Source: Nocardiopsis eucommiae
Lineage (GTDB): Bacteria; Actinomycetota; Actinomycetes; Streptosporangiales; Streptosporangiaceae
Direction of reading: 5' to 3'
Assembly: GCA_018388625.1 (NCBI GenBank)
Contig: CP074402.1
Span: 2,356,001 to 2,420,000, forward strand
DNA: 64,000 nucleotides
Each line of letters begins with the position of its first letter. The stretch's first letter is position 1. The notes beneath the pieces are model-generated. The model ran no database searches, had not been told where the DNA came from, and saw only the letters and a list, made by a program, of their open reading frames with translations. This document shows positions 31,215 to 43,597 of this stretch, in pieces. Position numbers and translations under genes: made by a program.

Positions 31215-32002
31215 TCAGGCGTCGAAGTCGTACTGCAGCACGTACGCCGAACCGTCCATGGTGATCTCGTTGAACTCCACGGGCCGGTGGTCGGCGGTCA
31301 GCGCCGTGCGGGCCACCTCCAGCACGGGGGTGCCCGCGGCCAGGGTCAGTTCCTCCGTCTCCTCGGGAGTGGGCATGCGCACCCGGATCTCCTCGGTGAA
31401 GTGGGCGGGGGCGTGCCCGAGCTCCGCGAGGCGCGCGTAGATCCCCCGGGGCCGCTGTCGTGGGCCCGCACCCGTTGCGCGGCGGGGGTCTCCTCCCGCC
31501 CCGACCACAGGTGCGGCGACAGGTGCGAGACGGCGCTCTGCACCGCTCTTCCGTCCACGAGGTAGCGCCGGGAGCGGCGCACCACCGTGGCCCCCTCCTC
31601 CAGCTCCAGGGCCCGCAGGACGTGGTCGTCGGGGACGAGTTCGTCGACGACGAGCCCCGCCACCTCGTACCCGCGCGTGTCGCTGTCGGTCCGCCAGATG
31701 GCCCGTCCGGCACCCCACAGGTCCTTGGACAGGCGTCGGGCGCCGTGTCTTCTCAGGGGCCGGAAGGCGCGCACGTAGATGCCCGACCCCCGCACGGCCA
31801 CGGCCAGGCCCTCGTTGATGAGTACGGACAGGGCCTGCCGGGCGGTCGCCCGGGCGACGCCGTGCCGCTCCATGAGGACGTTCTCACCGGGGAGGCGGTC
31901 GCCGTCGGCGTACCGTCCGGAGCGGATCCGTCCTCGTAGTTCCTCGGCTATCTCCCGGTACACCGGAGGGGACCCGTTCTCGGACGTCGGCACCACGTTC
32001 AT
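31215..32002 (-). CDS. GntR-family regulator with UTRA domain
   Basis: About 262 residues: an N-terminal winged helix of the GntR/HutC class (VYREIAEELRGRIRSGRYAD, then ATARQALSVLINEGL) and a C-terminal UTRA ligand domain ending in HRPVEFNEITMDGSAYVLQY. The frame breaks in the run 31443-31447; one extra base (G on the coding strand) restores DSGPGGIYARLAELGH. Start ATG at 32002; a GTG two codons later has a better-spaced GAGG. The effector is unknown; the neighbours do not include an obvious sugar operon. Confidence 0.88.
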
Positions 32003-32167
32003 CCTCTCGCCCAGGGGGCGCGCCGGTGAGCCCCGCCGGCGCGGTGTGTTCGTTCGCAGCGCTTCCCGTGGGAGGCACACAACGGGTATGTCCGGTTGCG
32101 GGATGGTTCATGCGTCATTGTGGGGCGACCGAAACCGACCGGTTATGGGGAGGACTTGCAGAAGTCC

Positions 32168-32971
32168 CTATTCCCTGAGGTAACGCGTGAACAGGTGGCC
32201 GTCCGCCTCCAGCAGACGCGCCATGCGCAGCGGGGTGGTCCCGGCCGAGGTGTGCTCCGGGGCGCCCGGCGTCCCCGGGCCGCCGGTGACGATCCGGGGT
32301 GACCCCGCGCCCAGCAGGTGCGGGCTCACCGTCAGGCAGAGCTCGTCCAGCAGGCCCGCCGCCACGAACTCCGCGAGCAGGTGCGGGCCGCCCTCGGTCA
32401 GCACCCGGTACAGGCCGCGTTCGGCGAGGGCGTTCACGATGTGCTCGGGGCCCACCGAGACACCGTCGACCACCACGAGGTCGGCGTGCTCGGCCACGAA
32501 CTCCCGGAGCTCGGCGGGCGCGCCCGCGACCGTGAACACGATCGTGCGGGCGTCCCCGGGGGCCGTGGTGAGCAGCTCGGCGTCCAGTTCGAGGGAGCGC
32601 GACACCACCGCGACACGCGGTGTGGCGGGGCGGCCCTCACGCAGGCGCGCCCACACCTCGCGGGGACGCACCGGCCGGTAGCCCTCCTTGCGGGCGGTGG
32701 CGGCGCCGACCAGGACGACGTCGCACAGGCCCCGCAGCACCCCCATGACCCGGCGGTCGGGGTCCGAGGACAGGTCGCGGCTGCGCCCCGAGGGGCCGAT
32801 CGCGCCGCCGTCGGCGCTGGACACCATGTTGGCGCGCACCCAGGGCCGGTCCAGGGCCAGCGGGTAGGCGTAGGCCTCGGCGAGGTCCACGTCGGTCCGG
32901 CCGGGGACGGGCAGGAGTTCGCGGAAGCGGGCGGGCTCCGGGCTCCGGCCCGCGCTGTGAGTGTTCGACAT
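32168..32971 (-). CDS. RibD C-terminal-domain pyrimidine reductase family protein
   Basis: 267 residues, a stand-alone dihydrofolate-reductase-like domain like the reductase half of RibD. RANMVSSADGGAIG binds the nicotinamide in relatives, VLVGAATARKEGY follows, and the TEGGPHLLAEFV motif is near the C-terminus. The deaminase half of RibD is absent. Such proteins may reduce the riboflavin intermediate or act on other pteridine-like substrates; no riboflavin gene is close, so the role is unproven. Confidence 0.88.
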   Translation of the reverse strand: MSNTHSAGRSPEPARFRELLPVPGRTDVDLAEAYAYPLALDRPWVRANMVSSADGGAIGPSGRSRDLSSDPDRRVMGVLRGLCDVVLVGAATARKEGYRPVRPREVWARLREGRPATPRVAVVSRSLELDAELLTTAPGDARTIVFTVAGAPAELREFVAEHADLVVVDGVSVGPEHIVNALAERGLYRVLTEGGPHLLAEFVAAGLLDELCLTVSPHLLGAGSPRIVTGGPGTPGAPEHTSAGTTPLRMARLLEADGHLFTRYLRE

Positions 32972-33011
32972 GGTCACCCAGGTTAGGGGTGCGGCACGCG
33001 CGGACGGCGTA

Positions 33012-33042
33012 GGGGCCGGGCCCCGTCAAGGGTCCCGGCCCC
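33012..33042 (-). terminator. Hairpin downstream of glgX
   Basis: A 9-bp stem (33012-33020 and 33034-33042). It lies 62 bases beyond the glgX stop on the minus strand and just upstream of the reductase gene. Confidence 0.55.
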
Positions 33043-33103
33043 CGGGCGGCCGCTCCCCGGGCCCCTCCAGCCCCCGGGGAGTCGTACCGCGCGGCGCAGC
33101 CGG

Positions 33104-35248
<2,145 letters not shown>

Positions 35249-35447
35249 AGGCGTCGTCAGTCTCTAGGTTTCGGGGCCCGTAAGGGCGTTTTTGATGGTG
35301 ACGACTTCTTTCTTCCGCTTCGGCCGCGGAAGTATGCCGAACTGGGCCGATGTTCGTTCTCGGCTGCCCGTTCTGCACTTTCTGCGGCTTATGCGCGGGG
35401 GTGGAAAGGGAGGGGGAAAGGCGTTGCGGAGGGTGCTCCAGAGCATT

Positions 35448-35477
35448 CCCGGTGCCGACCCCAGGGTCGGCACCGGG
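35448..35477. terminator. Hairpin upstream of glgX, past the acyl-CoA dehydrogenase
   Basis: Two 14-base arms (35448-35461 and 35464-35477) that are exact reverse complements, 35 bases beyond the stop of the minus-strand acyl-CoA dehydrogenase gene. The likely terminator of that gene. Confidence 0.75.
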
Positions 35478-35511
35478 TCACGGCGGGTCGGACGCGAGTC
35501 CGGCGGCCGGA

Positions 35512-37143
35512 TCAGCGCCGGGGGCGGGCCCGGTCCAGGATCAGCTCCGTGTCCACGCCCCTGGGCAGCGTCCCGAACACGTGGCCCCACTCGCCGCCCA
35601 GCCGGGACGTGGTGAACGCCTCGGCCACCGGGGTGGGCGCGTAGCGCAGCAGCACCGACGCCTGGAGGGCCAGGGCCATCAGTTCCACCACCGCCCGGGC
35701 CCGGTACTGGGCCTCCTCCGGATCGCCCAGGACCTGGCCCAGCCGCTTGAGGGCGGCGTCGTAGTGGTCGTCGGAACCGGCCGCCGTGTCGAGTTCCGCG
35801 AGGAAGGCCTCCACCGACTCCGGAGCCTTCGCCATGGCACGCAGCACGTCCAGGGCGGCCACGTTGCCCGACCCCTCCCAGATGGAGTTGAGCGGTGAGT
35901 CCCGGAAGAGACGAGGCATGCCCGACTCCTCCACGTACCCGTTGCCGCCCAGGCACTCCAGGGCCTCGGCCGCGTGCACCGGCTGGCGCTTGGTCACCCA
36001 GAACTTGCCCACGGCCACGCCCAGGCGGCGGAAGGCGGCCTCGCCCTCGTCACCCCGCACCGCGCGGTCCACCGACCCGGCCAGCCGTGTCATGAGCGCC
36101 GTGGCCGCCTCGGACTCCAGCGCGAGGTCGGCCAGGACGTTGCGCATGAGCGGCTGGTCCACCAGCGGAGTACCGAAGACGCTCCGGGTCTCGGCGTGGT
36201 GCAGGGCCTGCACCACCGCCGCGCGCATCCCCGAGGCGGAACCGATCACGCAGTCCAACCGGGTGCTGTTGACCATCTCGATGATGGTGGGCACGCCCCG
36301 GCCCGGCTGCCCGACCGGGTACGCCACGGCGCCGTCGTACTCCAGCTCGGCGGAGGCGTTGGACCTGTTGCCGAGCTTGTCCTTGAGCCGCTGGACGAAC
36401 ATCCGGTTCCGGGCGCCGTCGGGCAGCACACGCGGTACCAGGAAGCAGGTCAGCCCCTCGGGGGCCTGCGCCAGGGTGAGGAACACGTCGCTCATGGGGG
36501 CGGAGGTGAACCACTTGTGGCCGGTGAGCAGGTGGTGGCCCTCGCGGGTGGGCACGGCGCGGGTGGTGTTGGCGCGGACGTCCGAGCCGCCCTGCTTCTC
36601 GGTCATCGACATGCCCGCGAGGAGCCCGCGCTTGGTCAGCGGCGCCCGCAGCCCGAAGTCGTAGGTGCGGGCGGTGAGCAGGGGTTCGTACTCCGCCGCC
36701 AGTTCGGGGGAGTGGCGCAGCGCCGGGACGGCCGCGTAGGTCATGGAGATCGGACAGCCGTGGCCGCTCTCCGCCTGCGACCACAGGAAGAACTTGGCGG
36801 CGCGGGCCACGTGGGCGCCCTCGCGCGTGTCCGTCCAGGGCGCGGCGTGCAGGCCGTGCTCCACGGCCTGGTCCATGAGCACGTGGTAGGCGGGCTGGTA
36901 GTCGACCTCGTCCACACGGTGGCCGTAGCGGTCGTGGGTGCGCAGGACCGGAGGGTAGGCGTTGGCGGACTCGCCCCACGCGCGCACCCGCTCGGAGCCC
37001 GCCGCGTCGCCGATCTCGCGCACGTCCGCCTCGGCCCAGCCCGCGCCCTCTCGGCGCAGGCCCTCAAGGAGGGCGGGGTCGTCGGCGGCGCTGTAGTCAC
37101 CGAGCGGAGTGGCCTGGTTGAACACTTCGTGTGTGTCGGGCAT
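35512..37143 (-). CDS. aidB: Acyl-CoA dehydrogenase family protein, AidB-like
   Basis: 543 residues with the AidB layout: a longer N-terminal region than ordinary acyl-CoA dehydrogenases (FNQATPLGDYSA at the start), the FAD block MSMTEKQGGSDVRANTT, GHKWFTSAPMSDVFL, and the C-terminal NGYVEESGMPRLFRDSPLNS. E. coli AidB is a flavoprotein linked to alkylation stress and binds DNA; its enzymatic substrate is unsettled. An isovaleryl-CoA dehydrogenase-like role is the alternative. Unbroken, with no operon partner in tight spacing. Confidence 0.85.
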   Translation of the reverse strand: MPDTHEVFNQATPLGDYSAADDPALLEGLRREGAGWAEADVREIGDAAGSERVRAWGESANAYPPVLRTHDRYGHRVDEVDYQPAYHVLMDQAVEHGLHAAPWTDTREGAHVARAAKFFLWSQAESGHGCPISMTYAAVPALRHSPELAAEYEPLLTARTYDFGLRAPLTKRGLLAGMSMTEKQGGSDVRANTTRAVPTREGHHLLTGHKWFTSAPMSDVFLTLAQAPEGLTCFLVPRVLPDGARNRMFVQRLKDKLGNRSNASAELEYDGAVAYPVGQPGRGVPTIIEMVNSTRLDCVIGSASGMRAAVVQALHHAETRSVFGTPLVDQPLMRNVLADLALESEAATALMTRLAGSVDRAVRGDEGEAAFRRLGVAVGKFWVTKRQPVHAAEALECLGGNGYVEESGMPRLFRDSPLNSIWEGSGNVAALDVLRAMAKAPESVEAFLAELDTAAGSDDHYDAALKRLGQVLGDPEEAQYRARAVVELMALALQASVLLRYAPTPVAEAFTTSRLGGEWGHVFGTLPRGVDTELILDRARPRR

Positions 37144-37257
37144 TCCGGCTCCGATCCGGGTTCGGGGGTGGACGGGTGCGGGAATCCTATCCCCGCCCGG
37201 AACACCCGACCGAACCCGGTTCGGTCGCGCACCCGCCTCCGCCTTGACCGGGCCCGT

Positions 37258-37926
37258 TCAGGGCCACAGGAGCCCCCGCTCCCACGGCGCGGACACGTCC
37301 GCGCGCCGGTACCGCAGGCGGGTGTGGCGCCGGTCCGGGTCCGCCTGCCAGAACTCGACCTCCGTGGGCGTGAGCCGGTACAGACCCCAGTCGTCCGGCA
37401 CCAGCCCGGGGTCGGCCTCCAGCCGGACGCGGCTCTCCTCGGCGGTCGCGTGGACGGTCTCCAGGCTGTCCAGGGGCTGGCTCTGGCGGCCGTGCAGTCC
37501 CGCCACACGGCCCTCCAACGGGCGGGCGGTGAAGTCGGCGGCGCGCTCCTCTGCTCCGGCCAGGTGCACGGGACCGCGCAGCCGCACCTGGCGGCCCTGG
37601 AGCCCCCAGAAGAAGAGGAGCGCGGCCCGGGGGTTGTCGGCGAGCTCCCGGCCCTTGGTCGAGGTCGTGGTGGTCGCGAACGACCATCCCTCGTCGGTGA
37701 GGTCCCTGAGGATGAGCACCCGCGCGGACGGAGCGCCGTCGGCGCCGGCCGTCGCCAGGGTCATCGCGTGCGGCTCGGGCACCCCGGCCTCGATCGCCTC
37801 GCCCAGCCACGCCACGAACAGGTCCACCGGGTCGTCCGGGGCTGCGGAGGGGTCGAAGCTCGCCAGCGGTCCCGCGAACACCCGCAGACCGCGCAGGAGA
37901 TCCCGGATTCCGTCCCGTCCCGCCAT
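37258..37926 (-). CDS. pdxH: Pyridoxamine 5'-phosphate oxidase family protein
   Basis: 222 residues with the PdxH layout: EPHAMTLATAGADGAPSARV, LILRDLTDEGWSF, STKGRELADNPRAALLFFW, QVRLRGPV, and the C-terminal dimer region EVEFWQADPDRRHTRLRYRR. FMN enzyme that oxidises pyridoxamine- or pyridoxine-phosphate to pyridoxal-phosphate. Start ATG at 37926. Close relatives with other flavin roles exist, so the substrate is probable, not proven. Confidence 0.8.
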   Translation of the reverse strand: MAGRDGIRDLLRGLRVFAGPLASFDPSAAPDDPVDLFVAWLGEAIEAGVPEPHAMTLATAGADGAPSARVLILRDLTDEGWSFATTTTSTKGRELADNPRAALLFFWGLQGRQVRLRGPVHLAGAEERAADFTARPLEGRVAGLHGRQSQPLDSLETVHATAEESRVRLEADPGLVPDDWGLYRLTPTEVEFWQADPDRRHTRLRYRRADVSAPWERGLLWP

Positions 37927-38068
37927 CGCACACCCCGTCCACCCGGTCCGCTCGGAGTCCAGCACTCCGAACCTACCCAACCCCGGCCGCCCGGGGCCGC
38001 GAAACGTCGTCACCGCCCACGAGGATGGAACCAGCACCCGCTCACCCCTCGAACCCCCTGGAGACCCC

Positions 38069-38410
38069 GTGGGCCACGACACCGCCCGGCTCGACCCGAG
38101 CGTCCTGCTCACCGACATGCGGGCCGACCCCTACTTCCCGGACCACCTCGTCGAGCGGTGCCGGGAGGTGCTGGTGTCCCTGTGCGAACGCATCGAGGCC
38201 CGCGGTCCCGCCGACCTCACCGCGCTCTACGCCCTCACCCACGCCGCCACCGAGGAGGTCAACGCCCTGGAGGAGGAGTTCGAGGCGGCCGGAAGCGAGA
38301 TCGAGACCGTGGCCCGTGACGACATCGGGGGTTCCTTCTGGCTGGTCGCCACCGCCTACGGCTTCACCGACGCCGACCCCGAGGAGCTCATCGCCACGCG
38401 GGACTGGTGA
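38069..38410 (+). CDS. DUF5713 family protein
   Basis: 113 residues from a GTG at 38069. The sequence has the DUF5713 pattern: DMRADPYFPDHLVERCRE, ALYALTHAATEEVNALEEEF, SEIETVARDDIGGSFWLVA and the ending YGFTDADPEELIATRDW. Mostly helical and acidic, no TM segment; function unknown. The end of the family pattern coincides with the stop, so it is complete. It is divergent from the pdxH-like gene. Confidence 0.8.
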   Translation: MGHDTARLDPSVLLTDMRADPYFPDHLVERCREVLVSLCERIEARGPADLTALYALTHAATEEVNALEEEFEAAGSEIETVARDDIGGSFWLVATAYGFTDADPEELIATRDW

Positions 38411-38686
38411 CCGCCGGATCCCCGTGGCGGCGTGGCCGCTCCGGACGCGGTCGTTCACCGGCGGCCCTGTCGGCGGTCGTACCGGTGTGCGTCCGCGTTG
38501 ATCCCCCTGGTCGGCGTGTCCACGGCTCTCCCGAACGCGGTGGCACCGGGCGGCCCGCCGGTCGGGCACCCCGCCCGGTTTCGTACCGAACGTCCTCGGT
38601 AAGATGCGCTGGTCGTGGCGGTCAGGACCCGCCACGGGGGGACGGGACGGCGGGGCGTGCGCGCCAGGAACGCCGCGAGGGGGAGC

Positions 38687-39866
38687 ATGACGGACTCGGG
38701 ACAGACGGCACACTCCGGATGGCTCTGGGGGCTGCTGGGCAGCGTGGTCCTCACCCACACCGCGCTCAACCTCGTCCGACCCCTCATCTCCTACCGCACG
38801 ATCGCCGTGGGCGGGGACGCCGTCGAGGTCGGGCTGGTGACCGCCGCCTACGCCCTGCTCCCGCTGGTCATCGCGGTGTCCCTCGGCCGCTTCACCGACC
38901 GCGCGGGCCGCATCGCCTGGCTCGCGGGACTGGGCTCGGTGGTCCTGGCCGTCGGCAGCCTCCTCCTGGCCGGTTCCGGGGGCCTGCTCGGACTGGCCCT
39001 GTCCAGCACGGTCGTGGGCGTGGGTCACCTGCTGTGCATGGTCTCCGCCCAGGCCCTCATCGCCCGCTACTCGCGCCCCGAGCACCTGGACCGCGACTTC
39101 GGCTGGTTCACCGCCGCGGCCTCCCTGGGCCAGCTCGTCGGTCCGCTGATCTCCGGCGTCATCCTCTCCGACTCCTCCGGTCCGGAGCTGATCTCCGCCA
39201 CCTCCACCGCGCTGCTGGTGGCCGGGGCCGTCGCCGCCCTGGGGTTCCTTCCGCTGATCCCGCTGGCGCGGCTGAGCCCGCTGCGGCGCACCGACGAGCA
39301 GAGGGCCGCGCCCCCGGTCCCCACACGGGACCTCCTGCGCCGCCGCCGGATGCCCTCGGCCCTGCTCACGAGCCTCGCGCTGCTCACCGCCGTCGACATC
39401 CTCACCGCCTACCTGCCGCTCATCGCCGAGAGCCGGGGGCTGTCCCCGATGCTCGTCGGGGTCCTGCTGAGCCTGCGCGCCGGTGCCTCCCTGCTCTCCC
39501 GGCTGACCCTGCCGTGGATGCGGCGCCGCTGGTCGCGCAGGGCGCTGGTCATCACCAGCACCTCGGTGGCGGCTGTCGCGCTGACCCTGGTGGCGCTGCC
39601 TCTGGGCGGATTCGCCGTCCTGGCGGGGGTGCTCGTCGTGGGCGGGTTCCTGCTCGGCCTCGGGCAGCCCTGACGATGGCCCAGGTCACCACCCTGGCCC
39701 CGGAGGGGCCCGTGGCGCGGCCCTGGCCCTGCGTATCTGGGGCAACCGGCTGGGCCAGGTGGCCGTGCCCGCGGCGGCCGCGGGGGTCGCGGGCGCGGTG
39801 GGCGCCCCGGGCGCGCTGCTGTTCTCCGCCGCGATCCTGCTCACCGCGGCGGTCGCCGCCGTCTGA
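38687..39866 (+). CDS. Major facilitator superfamily transporter
   Basis: About 393 residues, 11 to 12 TM helices; the MFS loop motif appears as GRFTDRAGRIAWLAG between helices 2 and 3. ATG at 38687 with AGGGGGAGC upstream. Two breaks: C run 39668-39670, where the written frame stops early at GLGQP, and G run 39705-39708. With one base restored at each, the last helices (VAVPAAAAGVAGAVGAPGAL and LLFSAAILLTAAVAAV) and a stop at 39864-39866 appear. Substrate unknown; drug-type efflux is common for this class. Confidence 0.8.
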
Positions 39867-39907
39867 CCCGCTCCCGGACGCGCCGCCGACTCGTCCCGGA
39901 CGCGCCG

Positions 39908-39938
39908 GGGTCGGGCGGCCCTCCGGGCCGCCCGACCC
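39908..39938. terminator. Bidirectional terminator between MFS gene and cbiX
   Basis: A perfect 14-bp stem (39908-39921 and 39925-39938) with a three-base loop, between the convergent ends at 39866 and 39962. Confidence 0.88.
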
Positions 39939-39961
39939 TCACACCGACGCCGTCCGCACCC

Positions 39962-40732
39962 TCACGCCAGGGCGTGCCGGGCCGCGACCGCGGCGTCGTA
40001 GCGCTCCAGCACCACACGCGCGAGCTCGGGCACGTCCCCGAGGGCGTCCGCGACCACCGCGGCCCCCGCCGCCGTCGACTGCGCGCGGACCCGGTCGGAG
40101 AAGAACCCGGGCGCCAACAGGTAGCCGCTGACCGCCACCCGGCGGTGCCCGCGCTCCAGGAGCTCCCGCACCGCGTTGCCCGGGCTCGGCTCGGCCGCCG
40201 AGGCGTACGCCGCCACGACCTCCGTCCACGGGCCCCGCCCGGCCAGCTCGCGGGCCATCGCCCCGATCACCTCGTTGGCCCCCGCGTCACTCGACCCGGC
40301 GGAGGCGAGGACCAGCGCCGTCCCGGGCTCGGCGTACGCACCGGCCTCCGCCAGGCGCCGCTCCACCGCCTCCAGCAGCAGCGGATGCGGACCCAACGTC
40401 TCGGAGTAGTGGATCCGCAGCCACGGGCCGCGCTCACGGGCCCGATCGAGGACCGACGGCAGGTCCACCTTGCTGTGGAACGCGGCCGTCAGCAGCGCGG
40501 GCAGGACCACGACCTCACCGGCGCCGCCGGAGGCGAGGCCGTCCAGTGCCTCCTCGACCCCGGGTTCCACGTGGTCGAGGAAGGCCAGGCGCACGTCCAG
40601 CCCCGGCCTCAGGGCGCGGACCCGGTCGAAGACGGCGGAGACCGCCGCCGCCGACCTCGGGTCCCGGCTCCCGTGCGCCACCGCCAGCAGCGGGATCGGG
40701 GCGCGCGGCCCCGCATCCCCGTCAGCGCTCAT
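39962..40732 (-). CDS. Sirohydrochlorin chelatase-like protein (CbiX/SirB)
   Basis: 256 residues with two CbiX repeats: LLAVAHGSRDPRSAAAV with the metal-site histidine at the N-terminus and LVLASAGSSDAGANEV in the second half, where the histidine is replaced. FLDHVEPGVEEAL and VVVLPALLTAAFHSKVD are typical. It would insert ferrous iron into sirohydrochlorin to make sirohaem, the cofactor of the sulfite reductase two genes upstream. Its ATG overlaps the corrected cysH stop (ATGA), so it is the last gene of the sulfur operon. Confidence 0.9.
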   Translation of the reverse strand: MSADGDAGPRAPIPLLAVAHGSRDPRSAAAVSAVFDRVRALRPGLDVRLAFLDHVEPGVEEALDGLASGGAGEVVVLPALLTAAFHSKVDLPSVLDRARERGPWLRIHYSETLGPHPLLLEAVERRLAEAGAYAEPGTALVLASAGSSDAGANEVIGAMARELAGRGPWTEVVAAYASAAEPSPGNAVRELLERGHRRVAVSGYLLAPGFFSDRVRAQSTAAGAAVVADALGDVPELARVVLERYDAAVAARHALA

Positions 40733-41429
40733 ACGTGGATCCCGCACTCGGTCTTGCCGGTTCCGGCCCAACGCCCGCTCCGGGGTCCTCACCCGGCTCC
40801 ACACGGCGGGTGCACGGCTCGCAGCCGATCGAGGGGTACCCGTCGTACTGGAGCGGGTTCACCATCACCCCGTTCTCGGACATGTAGGCGTCCACCTCCT
40901 CCTGGGTCCACCGGGCGATCGGATTGACCTTGGTCATCCGTCGACGCCGGTCCCACTGCACCACCGGGGTGTCCCGGCGGGTGACCGAGTCCTCACGGCG
41001 CAGCCCCGTCAGCCACGCCGAGTACGGCTCCAACGCCCGCTGGAGGGGTTCCACCTTGCGCAGGTGGCAGCAGATGCCGGGGTCACGACCGTGCAGCCGG
41101 GGGCCCAGGACCAGGTCCTGCTCGGCCACGGTCCGGGACGGTTCCACGTTGATCAGGGTGATGTCGTAGACGGAGGCCACGGCGTCACGGGTGCCGATGG
41201 TCTCGGGGAAGTGGTAACCCGTGTCGAGGAAGATCACGTCGATCCCGGGAGCGGCTCTGGACGCGAGGTCCACCATGAGCGCGTCCGCCATGGAGGAGGT
41301 CATGCAGAGTTCGGAGCCGAAGGTCTCGGCGGCCCAGGCGATGATCTCCGGGGCCGAGGCCTCCTCCAGCTCACGCGCGGCACGCGCGGCCAGCTCCGGT
41401 CCGCCCGTCGTGGCGATGGTGGCGTTCAT
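40729..41429 (-). CDS. cysH: Adenylyl-sulfate reductase (thioredoxin-dependent, Fe-S type)
   Basis: About 233 residues. Reduces APS to sulfite. The paired cysteines CCHLRKVEPL and the second pair GCEPCTRR mark the 4Fe-4S APS-reductase class rather than the PAPS class. The C-terminal catalytic cysteine TECGIHV appears only after one base is added in the run 40782-40785, which also turns EDPGAG into EDPRSGRWAG as in all relatives. PP-loop at FLDTGYHFPET. The start overlaps the stop of the zinc-ribbon gene (ATGA). Confidence 0.94.
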
Positions 41430-41632
41430 TCGTTGCCTTCCGTCGGTCTGGAGGGGGCCCCGCCCGCGGAGAACGAGGCGGAGCGCAGGCCCACGTACTT
41501 GACCCGGAACACCCGGGCGCAGGACAGGCAGGCCCAGGGGTAGCCCTCACCCCTGACGGCGGCGCCCTCCTCGGGCATCAGGTCCTCGTCGCCGCAGTAG
41601 GGGCAGTAGTAAGGCGCGGCCCTTTCGGACAC
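41426..41632 (-). CDS. Small zinc-ribbon protein of the sulfate operon
   Basis: 68 residues with CPYC and, 20 to 25 residues later, CLSC, a zinc ribbon, then FRVKYVGL. Genes of this kind sit between the sulfite reductase and APS reductase genes in many actinobacteria; the function is not established. It overlaps cysH by four bases. Possible roles are metal or electron handling for the two Fe-S enzymes (inference from position). Confidence 0.85.
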   Translation of the reverse strand: MSERAAPYYCPYCGDEDLMPEEGAAVRGEGYPWACLSCARVFRVKYVGLRSASFSAGGAPSRPTEGNE

Positions 41633-41720
41633 GGCACACCTCTTCCTTCCAGTGGACCCGGCCCGGGGCAGGGGGCCGGGCGGGCCCGGGCGAGCACCGC
41701 CCGGACCCGGGGTCAGGTCG

Positions 41721-43417
41721 TCACTTCAGGTCCGCGTCGTCGGCGCGGCCCGCCCAGGCGGCGAAGTTCTCGCCGTCCCCGCGCTGCTCCCGGAAACGCC
41801 GGAGCACCCGCTCGACGTAGTCGGGGAGGTCGTCGGCGGTGGTCTTCAGCCCGCGGATCTTCTTGCCGAAGGCCTGGGTCAGTCCCATGCCGCCGCCCAG
41901 GTGGATCTGGTAGCCCTCCACCTGCTCGCCCCGGTCGTTCATGACCAGCTGGCCCTTGAGACCGATGTCGGCGACCTGGATGCGCGCGCAGGAGTTCGGG
42001 CAGCCGTTGACGTTGATGGTCACCGGCTCCTCGAAGTCCGGGAGCCGCTTCTCCAGTTCGTCGATGAGGGTCGCGGCGCGGTCCTTGGTCTCCACGATGG
42101 CCAGCTTGCAGAACTCGATGCCGGTGCAGGCCATGGTCTGGCGGCGGAACACGCTCGGGTTGACCTGGAAGCCCTCGGACTCCAACGCGGCCGTGATCGA
42201 CGGGACCCGCTCCTCCTCGATGTCGAGGATGACCAGCTTCTGGTCGGCGGTGGTGCGGACGCGGTCCGACCCGTGCTCCTCCGCGATCTCCGCGACCCGC
42301 AGCAGCGAGGTGCCCGAGACCCGGCCCACCTTGGGCGCGAAGCCCACGTAGAACCGGCCGTCACGCTGGCGGTGCACGCCCACGTGGTCGCGGCGCACCC
42401 CCGGGTCCAGCTCGGGCTCCGGGCCGTCGGGGAGCGCGTAGCCGAGGTACTCCTGCTCCAGGACCTCGCGGAACCTCTCCGCACCCCACTCCTTGATGAG
42501 GAACTTGATCCGGGCGCGGGTGCGCAGGCGGCGGAAGCCGTAGTCGCGGAAGATCGCGCAGACCCCGGCCCACACCTCGCTCACCTGGTCCGGTCGCACG
42601 AAGGTGCCGAGCCGCTGGGCGAACATCGGGTTGGTGGACAGCCCGCCGCCGACGAACAGGTCGTACCCGGCCTCGCCCGACGCGTCGCGCACGCCCACGA
42701 AGGCCACGTCGTTGATCTCGTGGTTCACGCAGTGCACGGTGCACCCGGACAGCGACGACTTGAACTTGCGGGGAGGTTCGAGTACAGCGGGCTCCCGATG
42801 TGCTCGGCGTAGATCTGCTCGATCTGCTCGGTGGGATCCAGGACCTCGTCCTCGGCCACCCCGGCCAGGGGGCAGCCCAGGATCACGCGCGGGGTGTCCC
42901 CGCAGGCCTCCGTGGTGGACAGCCCCACCGACTCCAGCTTCTCCCAGATCGCGGGGACGTCCTCGACCCGGATCCAGTGGTACTGGACGTTCTGCCGGTC
43001 GGTGATGTCGGCGGTGTCGCGTCCGTAGTCACGGGAGATCTCCGCGACCGCCCGCAGCTGGGCCGCCGACAGCTGGCCGCCGTCGATGCGCACCCGCAGC
43101 ATGAAGAAGCGGTCGTCGAGTTCCTCGGGCTCCAGCACGGCGGTCTTGCCGCCGTCGATGCCGGGGGCGCGCTGGGTGTAGAGGCCGAACCAGCGGAAGC
43201 GCCCGCGCAGGTCGGCGGGGTCGATCGAGTCGAACCCGCCCTTCGCGTAGACGTTGATGATCCGATCGCGGACGTTGAGCCCGTCGTCGTTCTTCTTGTT
43301 CTCCTCGTTCTTGTTCAGCGGTTCGCGGTAGCCGAGGGCCCACTGGCCCTCACCACGGCGGCGCTTGGGCGGGGCTGACGTGGGTGCCTTGCCGGGCTGC
43401 GCGGAAGAGGGAGGCAT
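41721..43417 (-). CDS. sir: Ferredoxin-dependent sulfite reductase
   Basis: 565 residues after repair, the usual actinobacterial length. Six-electron reduction of sulfite to sulfide with sirohaem and a 4Fe-4S cluster. The cluster cysteines are in ACTGIEFCKLA and NGCPNSCAR. Two ferredoxin-like half domains (FRWFGLYTQRAPGIDGG and FYVGFAPKVGRVSG) and the N-terminal basic PKRRRGEGQWALGY are typical. The frame breaks in the run 42770-42773; one extra base (C on the coding strand) restores NLPRKFKSSLSGC. A cysteine leader peptide lies 180 bases upstream. Confidence 0.95.
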
Positions 43418-43562
43418 CGCGGGTGTCTCCGTTGGGGTCGCGGGGTGCTCACGGTCCCGGCGCCCGCACCACTGGCCCGTGGACACCGCACGTCGTCGTG
43501 GACGGTGTCACGGGTGAAGTCCGTGTGGGAGTTCGAGGAAGAGGAGGAGCGCCGGGGCCGCG

Positions 43563-43580
43563 CGCACCCCTGAGGGTGCG
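43563..43580 (-). promoter_or_regulatory. Hairpin between cysteine leader peptide and sir
   Basis: A 7-bp stem (43563-43569, 43574-43580) with a four-base loop, starting 18 bases after the leader peptide stop. It could be part of an attenuator that responds to translation of the leader. No U-tract follows. Confidence 0.4.
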
Positions 43581-43597
43581 TCAAAAGGCGGCGAGAG

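Noticed and set aside
38687-39670. MFS transporter as a truncated pseudogene
   Set aside because: The missing helices and stop follow directly once one C is restored, so truncation is more likely a sequence error.
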